NCBI GenBank assembly: GCA_028278465.1
Contig: JANQEF010000153.1
Coordinates: forward strand, 1 to 13,697
DNA: 13,697 nt
DNA from: Dehalococcoidia bacterium
GTDB lineage: Bacteria > Chloroflexota > Dehalococcoidia > Lucifugimonadales > Lucifugimonadaceae
Reading direction: 5' to 3'
Shown here: in pieces, positions 5,413 to 12,289 of the stretch
How the letters are laid out: every line of letters starts with the position of its first letter
Numbering within the stretch: the first letter of the stretch is position 1
Program-made: the position numbers and the translations under genes
Notes under the pieces: model-generated
What the model was told of the DNA's origin: nothing
Database searches by the model: none
The model's input: the letters and a program-made list of their open reading frames with translations, nothing else

Positions 5413-7249
5413 CCTGTCGATGGCAGTCCGATCACGCATGCAGCAGATGAGCAAGCTGCTCAGGTTCCGGCCTATGCGGAAGCGCCGTCGCGCGACGCTG
5501 ACGTCGAAGCGCACCCTGCGCATGCCGAAGTTCACGCTCGTCAGGACCTTTTACGCAATGGCGCGCGAGAAGGTGAAGGAGTGGTTCGACGAGGCGAAGC
5601 GGTTTGTTGTCGAGATCGGCTCTGTGCTGACCAACGCTGTGATCCGTGCGGTCATGTCGCCGTTCGAGTCACTGGTCACGGTGACAGTCGAAGACCACGT
5701 GATCCGCATCGTCATCACTCGTGGTTACCGCGTCACCTTCTGGTCTGAGGTCACGATCCCGCCGGGCGTTGTGAAGGACGGCGCGATCGTTGACTCCGCG
5801 GTCCTGCAGGAGAAGCTGGACGACCTGCTGGCGCCGGTGCTGGGCGGCTTCCACTTCGGTGGCCGCCGTCTCGCCATCGCCGTCTCAGGCCGCAACCACG
5901 CCTACCGTGAGTTCAACCTCTTCGTGCCAAGCGGCGCCGATCTGGGCAAGATCGCTCTCGAAGCGCTGCAGTCCGACCTCGACGTCACCTCCAGCGAGAT
6001 GCTGCTCGACTGGGAGGTTGAGGGCACGGCTGCGCTGAGCGACGAGAGCCGCGCGCAGATCGCCAAGGAGATGACCACAGACTCCGGGCGCGTGCCTGAC
6101 GGACGCCTGTACGACATCTATGGCGTTGGACTGCGCAGGCGCGTGGTTGAGCGCAACACCGAAGACCTGTCTTTCATCACCAACCGCATCGCCGGCATCC
6201 AGCCGAAGACGCTCGCTCTGGCGGCGGCGACGAACGAGCTGACGGCGATCATCGTGGACGTCGAATTCAGCTCATTCACCATCGTGCTGGTCAGGAACGG
6301 ACTGCCGCAGGTCGTCAGAGAGTCCTCTTTCGACCCGCAGGTCAGGCTCGGACTGCTGGCCGTGACAATTGAGAACGAGCTTGGAAACGCCATCGAGTTC
6401 GCAGACGCCGCGAACGGCGCGTCGCACATAGATGAGACGACGCCGCTGTTCCTCACAGGCATGGGCTCGAAGAACGAGAAGTTCCAGAACCAGCTCAGCA
6501 GTGAGCTGCCGTACGAGATATCGGACCTGCCGCCGACGCTGCGTGCTCCCGAGGGCTTCTCGTTCGACCGCTTCGCATCGAACGTCGGCATGACGCTGGT
6601 GGCGGGCAAGCGCTTCTGGCAGTTGACCGCGATCCCGATGGTGAGCCAGCCGACTTTCGAGCTGAGGCCGGACAAGTACCGCCCGCGCCCGATGCCGATC
6701 AAGGCGATGTCGAAGGTAGCGGTGTCCGCTGCGGCCGGAGTGGCGGTCTTCTACGGCTTCACCATGACCGCTGATCGGACCGACGAGATCACCAACCTGG
6801 AAGGCCAGATCGCCAACATGGAGAGCCTGATCGACCAGCGTGAGGACCTCATCGGCGACATCAGGAGATCGAGGATCGAGCTGGAGCGCATCGAGGGCTT
6901 CAACTCAGAGCTTCAGAGCGAGACGGCGCAGCTGCGCGACCGTGACAAGGGCTACGCAGAGACGCTGACCCAGCTGACTTCACAGCTGACCGAAGGCGTC
7001 GAGCTCGCCGCCATCCGCGACTCGGGGTCGCTGGTGATGCTCGAGCTGATCGGCGACGACCACAGGACCGCTCTCGAGTACATAGACAAGATCGGTGAGA
7101 CGGACTGGTTCAAGTCCGTGCATGTCGACCACGTCACTCTCAGCGAGCCGGAAGAGGGTGAAGCCTCCGCCGCCTCGGTGAGGATCAACGTCCAGCTGAC
7201 CAGGCTCCCTGCAGGGGCGCCTGACACGCAGGAAATCGTCTCCAACTAA
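5405..7249 (+). CDS. pilM/pilN: PilM-PilN fusion: actin-like domain plus membrane and coiled-coil domain
   Basis: 614 residues; separate PilM and PilN are usually about 350 and 180-200. Residues 1-50 are very basic (RKRRRATLTSKR). Residues 90-400 follow the PilM actin-like fold: IPPGVVKDGAIVD (118-130), the 'FNLFVPSGADLGKIALEALQSDL' stretch, LLDWEV (200-205), VDVEFSSFTIVL in the second phosphate-loop position (284-295), and LFLTGMGS (348-355) as the adenosine loop. The first phosphate loop (VTVEDHVIRIVI) lacks the usual Asp-Ile-Gly, and the second has Glu for Gly, so ATP binding may be weakened. A membrane helix (about 436-454), a long coiled coil (458-518) and a ferredoxin-like end (about 525-600) follow, as in PilN. 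In one chain this replaces the normal contact of PilM with the PilN tail. The ATG overlaps pilO; an ATG at 5420 is an alternative start. Confidence 0.8.
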   Translation: MNNLSMAVRSRMQQMSKLLRFRPMRKRRRATLTSKRTLRMPKFTLVRTFYAMAREKVKEWFDEAKRFVVEIGSVLTNAVIRAVMSPFESLVTVTVEDHVIRIVITRGYRVTFWSEVTIPPGVVKDGAIVDSAVLQEKLDDLLAPVLGGFHFGGRRLAIAVSGRNHAYREFNLFVPSGADLGKIALEALQSDLDVTSSEMLLDWEVEGTAALSDESRAQIAKEMTTDSGRVPDGRLYDIYGVGLRRRVVERNTEDLSFITNRIAGIQPKTLALAAATNELTAIIVDVEFSSFTIVLVRNGLPQVVRESSFDPQVRLGLLAVTIENELGNAIEFADAANGASHIDETTPLFLTGMGSKNEKFQNQLSSELPYEISDLPPTLRAPEGFSFDRFASNVGMTLVAGKRFWQLTAIPMVSQPTFELRPDKYRPRPMPIKAMSKVAVSAAAGVAVFYGFTMTADRTDEITNLEGQIANMESLIDQREDLIGDIRRSRIELERIEGFNSELQSETAQLRDRDKGYAETLTQLTSQLTEGVELAAIRDSGSLVMLELIGDDHRTALEYIDKIGETDWFKSVHVDHVTLSEPEEGEASAASVRINVQLTRLPAGAPDTQEIVSN

Positions 7250-7277
7250 CGGCCGGCAAGCTCAGGTCAACAGACTC

Positions 7278-7670
7278 ATGGCAACCCAGCTAAAAACGGC
7301 CGCAAAGCGAAGGCAACGACGCCAGCGCGGCTTCGTGCTGATATCGGCCCTGTTCTCGATCATCATCATCAGCACGACCGTGTTCACCGGCCTTGTCGGT
7401 GTCTCCACGGCGTCCAGGCTAACGGCGGAGGTCTCAGACCAGACAACGGCAACAACGGTGGCGCTTTCGCAGATCGACGAGATCCGGACCGCGAACTATG
7501 TCGCGACTGGAGGCAGCTACAACTCTGTCACCACACCGGCGGAGATCACAGTGACCAACACGACGAGCGCCATCGCAGGCGGCAACAGCAACATCCAGCA
7601 GGTCACGATCCAGGTCAGCAAGGCCGGCGAGGTGATCCTGGAGACGACGATCATTAAGGCGAACAGGTAG
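7278..7670 (+). CDS. PilV/GspI-like minor pseudopilin
   Basis: 130 residues. A basic leader ending RRQRG (cleavage expected after Gly18) precedes FVLISALFSIIIISTTVFTG, a prepilin-type assembly helix. The residue at +5 is Ser, not the conserved Glu. After the helix, a polar helical stretch with LSQIDEIRTANY resembles the A/E-rich segment of PilV and GspI minor pilins; the rest is a small Thr/Ser-rich beta domain without cysteines. It starts 28 bases after the PilM-N gene and ends 47 bases before PilC, with only a weak CAGG ribosome site. A minor subunit that primes or caps the fibre is likely. PilV and GspI cannot be separated by eye. Confidence 0.72.
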   Translation: MATQLKTAAKRRQRRQRGFVLISALFSIIIISTTVFTGLVGVSTASRLTAEVSDQTTATTVALSQIDEIRTANYVATGGSYNSVTTPAEITVTNTTSAIAGGNSNIQQVTIQVSKAGEVILETTIIKANR

Positions 7671-7717
7671 CAAGAGATCTCAACCCTGGCACAGACCGGC
7701 CATTAAGAGGCTGACCA

Positions 7718-8914
7718 GTGAACGCAAACACGAAAATCCATATCCCCAAAGAGGCGAAGCCGGCCGAGCAGTCGGCATCGGCGAGAGAGGTGGTGCACTT
7801 CGCCTACGGCAGGTACATCACCAGGACGCGCCGCACCCTGTGGGACAAGCTGACGAAGACCGAGTTCCTCTCGAAGAAGAAGGTGACTCGCGACGATGTG
7901 ATCGGCTTCACTCGTGAGTTCGCCACGCTTCTCGAGTCTGGCCTGACGATCGGCAACAGCCTGGAGCTGCTGGCAGCCCAGCGCGTCGACGAGCCGCTGG
8001 GACCCGTCATCCAGAAGGTCAGCGAGGACCTGGTGGCCGGAGACACGCTGGCAGAGGCGTTCTCAAAGCACCCTGAGATCTTCGACGAGGGCTTCACGCG
8101 CTCCATCTCCAGCGCAAGCCGGGGCGCGCCCATCGCAAGGGCACTCTACCGCGCCGCCGACTTCATGTCCGAGCGGGCTTCGGTCATGTCCGAGATGAAG
8201 CGGCAGCTGGCGTACCCGGTGCTGGTGCTGGTCGTCGGTATCGTCATCGTGGGTGTGCTGCTCACGGTGTCGCTCCCGCAGATGATGAACCTGTTCACTA
8301 ACCTCGACTCGGAGCTGCCGACACCCACAAGGATCCTGATCGCCATATCGAACGGGATACGCGGCTATCCGGAGTACATCGCCCTCGGGATGCTGGTCGT
8401 CGTAATCGGCACGTTCCGGTTCACAAGGACCAAGCAGGGCCGCAGGCTCATACACCTTGCCGCGCTCAAGATCCCCGGCCTGCGGAAGATCGTGCTCTTC
8501 AACGAGATATCGAAGATGTCCGAGGTCACCTCCTCGCTGCTCGAAAGCGGTATGCCGATCAACGCCGCCATCGACGCCGCGAAGGACAGCGTTGGCAACG
8601 ACATTGTTCGCGAGGCGATGATCGAGGTGCGTGACGGCCTGCAGTCCGGAGATGGGCTCGCTGCGCCGCTCCGCCAGACCGGCCTGTTCCCTGCCACCTT
8701 CACGCAGAGCCTTGAGGTTGCGGAGAACACGGGAACCCTCACTGAAACGCTGTCCCGGCTGAGCCGGCTGTACCGCGAAGAGGCGAGGGTGAACATCAAG
8801 TCGCTTGTCGGGATGGTTCAGCCGCTTTCGACGATCCTGGTGGCGCTTATCGTGGGCTTCATCGCCATATCGGTGATCATGCCGATGTACACGGCACTGG
8901 GGCAGTTTGACTAG
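7718..8914 (+). CDS. pilC: PilC/GspF inner-membrane platform protein
   Basis: 398 residues, typical for the family. The start is GTG, supported by AAGAGG seven bases upstream. After a charged N-terminal stretch of about 60 residues come two T2SSF (GspF) repeats. The first (about 64-190) has FTREFATLLESGLTIGNSLE and ends in the membrane helix around LAYPVLVLVVGIVIVGVLL. A second helix lies at about 218-235. The second repeat (about 260-390) has LLESGMPINAAIDAA and the diagnostic EVAENTGTLTETLSRLSRLY, with a final helix at about 368-390. The equivalent glycine/acid motif of repeat one is altered (SASRGAPIARAL). PilC couples the assembly ATPase to pilin polymerisation. Placement after the pseudopilin and near PilM/N/O supports a type IV pilus over a secretion role, though GspF is the same family. 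Confidence 0.9.
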   Translation: MNANTKIHIPKEAKPAEQSASAREVVHFAYGRYITRTRRTLWDKLTKTEFLSKKKVTRDDVIGFTREFATLLESGLTIGNSLELLAAQRVDEPLGPVIQKVSEDLVAGDTLAEAFSKHPEIFDEGFTRSISSASRGAPIARALYRAADFMSERASVMSEMKRQLAYPVLVLVVGIVIVGVLLTVSLPQMMNLFTNLDSELPTPTRILIAISNGIRGYPEYIALGMLVVVIGTFRFTRTKQGRRLIHLAALKIPGLRKIVLFNEISKMSEVTSSLLESGMPINAAIDAAKDSVGNDIVREAMIEVRDGLQSGDGLAAPLRQTGLFPATFTQSLEVAENTGTLTETLSRLSRLYREEARVNIKSLVGMVQPLSTILVALIVGFIAISVIMPMYTALGQFD

Positions 8915-8922
8915 ATTGTGCG

Positions 8923-8937
8923 CCGGCACAGTGCCGG
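8923..8937. other. Short inverted repeat between pilC and the receiver gene
   Basis: CCGGCAC-A-GTGCCGG forms 7-bp arms around one base, eight bases after the pilC stop. No T run follows, so it is unlikely to be an efficient intrinsic terminator. It could slow transcription or mark an operator for the receiver gene. Confidence 0.3.
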
Positions 8938-9011
8938 TTGCGGTATTCACCTAAGGGAATCAACAGCAGCAATCGTAAGCTTGAGACATGGAATCAGGAG
9001 ATCCTGTCAAC

Positions 9012-9401
9012 ATGGTTAGAGTTCTAATCGCAGACGACAACGCCAACATCAGGGAGGCGCTTCGTTTGACCCTCGAAGACGAGGGCCACGAGGTGACTGA
9101 GGCTGCGGACGGCGTTGAAGCGCTGGAGATCGCGGCAGATATCTCGCCGGACCTGATCTTCCTCGACATCGCCATGCCCAGGATGGACGGGATCGAGGCG
9201 CTCCGTCGCCTCAAGGCGTTCTCAGCAACGCAGAACATCCCGGTGGTGATGGTCACCGCTCAGAACGACCGCAAGGCGATCGCCGAGGCGGTGAAGCTGG
9301 GTCTACGTGACTACATCACGAAGCCCTGGTCACTGGACGCGGTATTCGATGCGGTGGCGCTGGCGACTCCGAAAGACCCGCCTCTGGCGCAGACCGGCTA
9401 A
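9012..9401 (+). CDS. Stand-alone CheY-like response-regulator receiver
   Basis: 129 residues, a single REC domain with no output domain. The phosphorylation site is complete: acidic pair Asp8-Asp9 (IADDN), phospho-acceptor Asp52 (IFLDIAMP), Thr82 (MVTAQND) and Lys104 (ITKPW). The ATG at 9012 is preferred to the in-frame ATG at 8988, because AGGAG at 8996-9000 lies 11 bases before it and MVRVLIADD is the normal family opening. It follows pilC by about 97 bases on the same strand, so it may be co-expressed and act like the PilG/PilH single-domain regulators of pilus function. That functional link is inference, and no histidine kinase is in the window. The C-terminus has a short Pro-rich tail. 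Confidence 0.9.
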   Translation: MVRVLIADDNANIREALRLTLEDEGHEVTEAADGVEALEIAADISPDLIFLDIAMPRMDGIEALRRLKAFSATQNIPVVMVTAQNDRKAIAEAVKLGLRDYITKPWSLDAVFDAVALATPKDPPLAQTG

Positions 9402-9428
9402 GAAGTCAGCGTCCGAAACCGCTTTCGC

Positions 9429-9875
9429 TCACTCGGGCTCAGACGGGCTTGCGAAGGTGCGTTCCGCTTGAAGCTGGTTCTGCAGCTGGTCTATCTGGGC
9501 GACCGCGTTCTCAAGCCGCAGCGCAATCTCTTCCCTGGATTCTTCCGGACCGAGCCGGATAACGGGACCGAGAACGCCTCCACACTCCTCAACCCAGCCA
9601 CCTATCCAGAACGTCTCGTGTGAGGTGTCGACAGGCCTCAGGACGTTCCACAGCCTGCACTCCGGATTCTCAGCGCTGACCTGCTGGATCGCAGGGTCTT
9701 CGGCGCCAACCGGCTGAGTAAAAGGCAGGTCGGCGGCATGGGCAGAGCCGTCGGAAACGACAGCGATCGAATCCTCCGTTCCGTTCCCGAGATTCCATCT
9801 GACTACGCCGAGGGCGGTTGCCAGTCCAAGCGCGCCCACGAAGAACACAGCTATCCATGCATCGCGAAGCCGCAT
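9429..9875 (-). CDS. Small membrane-anchored protein of unknown function
   Basis: 148 residues, not recognised. A short basic start (MRLRDAW) is followed by one membrane helix or uncleaved signal (about 7-24). A polar outward-facing region contains Cys73 (PECRLWNV) and Cys98 (VEECGG), suitably placed for a disulfide, with several Trp residues between them (RLWNV, FWIGGW). Residues 112-138 form a charged, probably coiled-coil helix (EEIALRLENAVAQIDQLQNQLQ). The N-terminal cysteine expected of a lipoprotein is absent. It is the last gene of the minus-strand oxidase cluster, 152 bases after ctaG, and converges with the receiver gene with only 27 bases between. A role in oxidase maturation is possible from location alone. 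The ribosome site (GGGCGG) is weak. Confidence 0.6.
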   Translation of the reverse strand: MRLRDAWIAVFFVGALGLATALGVVRWNLGNGTEDSIAVVSDGSAHAADLPFTQPVGAEDPAIQQVSAENPECRLWNVLRPVDTSHETFWIGGWVEECGGVLGPVIRLGPEESREEIALRLENAVAQIDQLQNQLQAERTFASPSEPE

Positions 9876-10027
9876 AGCCGCCCGGTCCCATCTTCGAGGT
9901 GAAACGGTCTGCTTCCAGCCTAGCGGCGCTCAGCCATGAGGTCTGGGTGCTACCAACCTACAACGGCGTCGGCGATGTGTAGTCTGCGGTCTCGCAGGCG
10001 GTCAGAAGCTGAGCGGCACGGCCACAG

Positions 10028-10984
10028 TCAGTTCAGGTCGCCATCCGGAGGCTTCTGGAGCGTCCCGCCGCGCTGCGGCTTCGGCCCCCTGCGGCGTACG
10101 GGCTTCCGCGAAGCGGTAACCGCCTCTTTCGACTCCTTCGACGCCCACGTGAAGAAGATCGCCGTCAGCCCTGCCAGATAGAGCGCGTTACCGGGGATCC
10201 ACAGGATCAGCCCGGCCATTGTCTGGTCCTCTAGCGCCGTCATGTTCCAGTGCATCGGGGTCGACAGGTACTCCTCGTAGATCACGCTGCGCGACATGGT
10301 GATGATCGATGCCAGCACAGCGGTCGGCGTGACCACGAGCAGCAGGTAGACGAGGCGCTGCGGGTACGAGAGCTTCGACCGCACCGGCGCCGGGCCGATG
10401 ATGGGCCACCAGAACAGCGCGGCGGACACGAAGAAGGTCAGGTGCTGCAGGTAGTGGACAGAGTCGTTGCTCAGAGCGGCGGAGAAGAGCCACGGCGCGT
10501 GCCATGCATACAACGTACCGATGAAGAGCGGGACCGTGATCCGCGGGTCGATCAGCCACCTCAGCAGCCGCTTGACCGGCGCATCCTCCCTGAACAGCTC
10601 CCCGGCGCCGAGACGCACCGTCTCGGGCATCGCCCACAGGTAAGCGGGCATCGGGCTTGCGAGCAGCAGCAGCGGCGCGCCGATCATCGAGATGACCAGG
10701 TGCTGGATCATGTGCAGCCAGAACGCCTCGGCCGCGAAGGCGTCGAAGGGGCCTGCAAGCGCGATGTAGAGCGCTGCGAACCCGGCGACACCGGCGTAGA
10801 CGCGCTTCGATTCGAGCGGGGAGGCATTCGCGCGGGCAGACAGCCGCATCAGGCCGAACATGTAGACGGCGCCGGCGATCAGCACCAGGATGGAGAACGG
10901 ATCGCCCAGCTCCCATCGGCTTACAAGGTCGCCGAACGAGCGCGCAACTTCAACATCGCTGGCAGCGGACGGAGAGTCTGGCAT
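10028..10984 (-). CDS. ctaG: CtaG, caa3-type cytochrome c oxidase assembly factor
   Basis: 318 residues with about seven membrane helices. Family hallmarks (caa3_CtaG, as in Bacillus CtaG) are HMIQHLVISMIGAPLLLLASP (91-111), WHAPWLFSAALSN (161-173), then HYLQHLTFFVSAALFWWPI (177-195), and DQTMAGLILWIPG (253-265). The repeated membrane histidines (91, 95, 162, 177, 181) are candidate copper ligands. The protein is needed for assembly of the oxidase, probably by delivering copper to the CuB site or CuA. This is unrelated to the Cox11-type protein that shares the ctaG name. The tail after residue 285 is basic and Pro/Gly-rich, so probably cytoplasmic. It lies 126 bases downstream of subunit IV on the same strand, consistent with co-transcription. 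GGAG lies 12 bases before the ATG, a slightly long spacing. Confidence 0.9.
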   Translation of the reverse strand: MPDSPSAASDVEVARSFGDLVSRWELGDPFSILVLIAGAVYMFGLMRLSARANASPLESKRVYAGVAGFAALYIALAGPFDAFAAEAFWLHMIQHLVISMIGAPLLLLASPMPAYLWAMPETVRLGAGELFREDAPVKRLLRWLIDPRITVPLFIGTLYAWHAPWLFSAALSNDSVHYLQHLTFFVSAALFWWPIIGPAPVRSKLSYPQRLVYLLLVVTPTAVLASIITMSRSVIYEEYLSTPMHWNMTALEDQTMAGLILWIPGNALYLAGLTAIFFTWASKESKEAVTASRKPVRRRGPKPQRGGTLQKPPDGDLN

Positions 10985-11110
10985 CGGCGGCGCGGGCTCC
11001 GGCTGGCGGATGAAGCGAACGACGCAGTAATTCTACGTGCGGCCGGAGCGAATTGGCGGCAATCATCGCCAGGAAACTCGGCTATCCCGCGGGACTGGAC
11101 AAGATCAGCC

Positions 11111-11557
11111 CTAGATGCCTGAGCCGTGGTGCCGCTGCAGCAGCAGTACGGCGAGGAATACGCCGACTCCCAGCACCATCGCGGCGCCGAAGATCCAAGA
11201 GTAGTACTTGCGCTCGAACCGCAGGTGCATGAAGAAGGCAACCACCATGATGAACTTCACAGCCGACAGCGCCAGCATGATGGCGTTCCTGCCGGACGCG
11301 CCGAACGCCTCGATGGTGAACAGCCGCCACTCGAGGAATGTGAAGATCGACAGCACTACCGCCACGACCAGGTAGCCGCGCACCGAGGCGTGCGAGACGC
11401 CGGCATAGGTCACGAAGTCCCACGCTTGCTTGAACCACGGGTCGCCCATCGGGCCTTCGCCCTGCGGGTTCACTTCTTCCTGGTGGGGCTTCGGGAGATT
11501 CCACCAGCCCTTGCCGTCGTGCGAAAGCAGTTTTCCAGTCTGGTTGTCTTCTTGCAT
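11111..11557 (-). CDS. ctaF: Cytochrome c oxidase subunit IV
   Basis: 148 residues. A hydrophilic N-terminal extension (1-58) precedes three membrane helices: YLVVAVVLSIFTFLEW (62-77), the SAVKFIMVVAFFMHLRFE stretch (98-115), and WIFGAAMVLGVGVFLAVLLL (121-140). The middle helix followed by a His-Leu-Arg/Lys-Phe-Glu end is the signature of the prokaryotic COX4 family (PF03626). Related proteins are usually near 100 residues, so the extension of about 45-50 residues is extra. It starts 18 bases after the subunit III gene in the same operon. The subunit is a small integral part of the heme-copper oxidase, thought to stabilise the core. The ATG has only a poor AGAAG ribosome site, so coupling to subunit III translation is plausible. 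Confidence 0.88.
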   Translation of the reverse strand: MQEDNQTGKLLSHDGKGWWNLPKPHQEEVNPQGEGPMGDPWFKQAWDFVTYAGVSHASVRGYLVVAVVLSIFTFLEWRLFTIEAFGASGRNAIMLALSAVKFIMVVAFFMHLRFERKYYSWIFGAAMVLGVGVFLAVLLLQRHHGSGI

Positions 11558-11575
11558 ACGAAAAGCTTCTGGCGG

Positions 11576-12238
11576 TTACCCGTGGTGAATGAACGGTGGA
11601 GCGCCCGGCGGCGGCCCATCATTCGCCGTCACCAGGTACACGACCGTAAAGATCACGATCCACACGATATCGACGAAGTGCCAGTACAGTCCGGCAATCT
11701 CAAGGTCGAGCGAGTTGTCGCTGCGTAAGGTGCCCCTGAAGTGGCCGTATAACAGCATCAGCAGCCACAGCACGCCAATCGTCACGTGGGCTCCATGGAA
11801 CCCGGTCAGTATGAAGAATGTACTTCCAAACAGGTTGGTGCGAGGCGTCAGGCCCTCGTTCGCGAAGACCGAAAACTCGACGATCTGGAAGACGATGAAA
11901 ACGCCACCGAGCAGCGCCGTCATAAAGATCCAGAAACGCCCCGGTCCCTTCGAATCCTCTCGCACATAGTGCAGCGCAAGGACCATCGCAAGGCTCGACA
12001 TCAGCAGCACGAAGGTCGAGATCGTGGTGATCGGGATGTCCAGGACATCTTCCGGGTACGGACCGACCTGGCTGCGGTTGCGGTAGATCAGGTACGTGGC
12101 GATGAACGTGCCGAAGAACATCACGTCCGACGCCAGGAAAGCCCACATAAGGAGCTTTCGGTTGCTGAGGCCTGTCGACGTGTTGTACGTCGGGTCGTGG
12201 GCCTCTGCGTGATATTCAGTTACTGCCTGTTGCGCCAA
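11576..12238 (-). CDS. ctaE: Cytochrome c oxidase subunit III
   Basis: 220 residues with five membrane helices, matching the short bacterial COX3 form that lacks the first two helices of the mitochondrial protein. Diagnostic segments are LLMWAFLASDVMFFGTFIATY (29-49), LTGFHGAHVTIGVLW (144-158) and GLYWHFVDIVWIVIF (183-197). The start is a TTG: it is the only start codon between an upstream in-frame TGA and Met31, which already lies in the first helix. The ribosome site (GGAAC) is poor. Subunit III supports proton uptake to subunit I and stabilises the complex. The SE of many homologues in helix one is SD here (Asp38). The gene sits 51 bases after subunit I and 18 before subunit IV, a standard caa3 order. 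Confidence 0.93.
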   Translation of the reverse strand: MAQQAVTEYHAEAHDPTYNTSTGLSNRKLLMWAFLASDVMFFGTFIATYLIYRNRSQVGPYPEDVLDIPITTISTFVLLMSSLAMVLALHYVREDSKGPGRFWIFMTALLGGVFIVFQIVEFSVFANEGLTPRTNLFGSTFFILTGFHGAHVTIGVLWLLMLLYGHFRGTLRSDNSLDLEIAGLYWHFVDIVWIVIFTVVYLVTANDGPPPGAPPFIHHG

Positions 12239-12289
12239 GTTAGCCGTTCCAGTAGATCAAGCGTGAAAGCTGTCTGATCCGCTATCTCC

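Noticed and set aside
8063..8950. 295-codon minus-strand frame opposite pilC
   Set aside because: A His/Arg/Asp-rich shadow of a strongly conserved GspF-family gene.
10250..11122. 290-codon plus-strand frame opposite ctaG
   Set aside because: A shadow frame rich in Arg, His and Gln; ctaG on the other strand has diagnostic membrane motifs.
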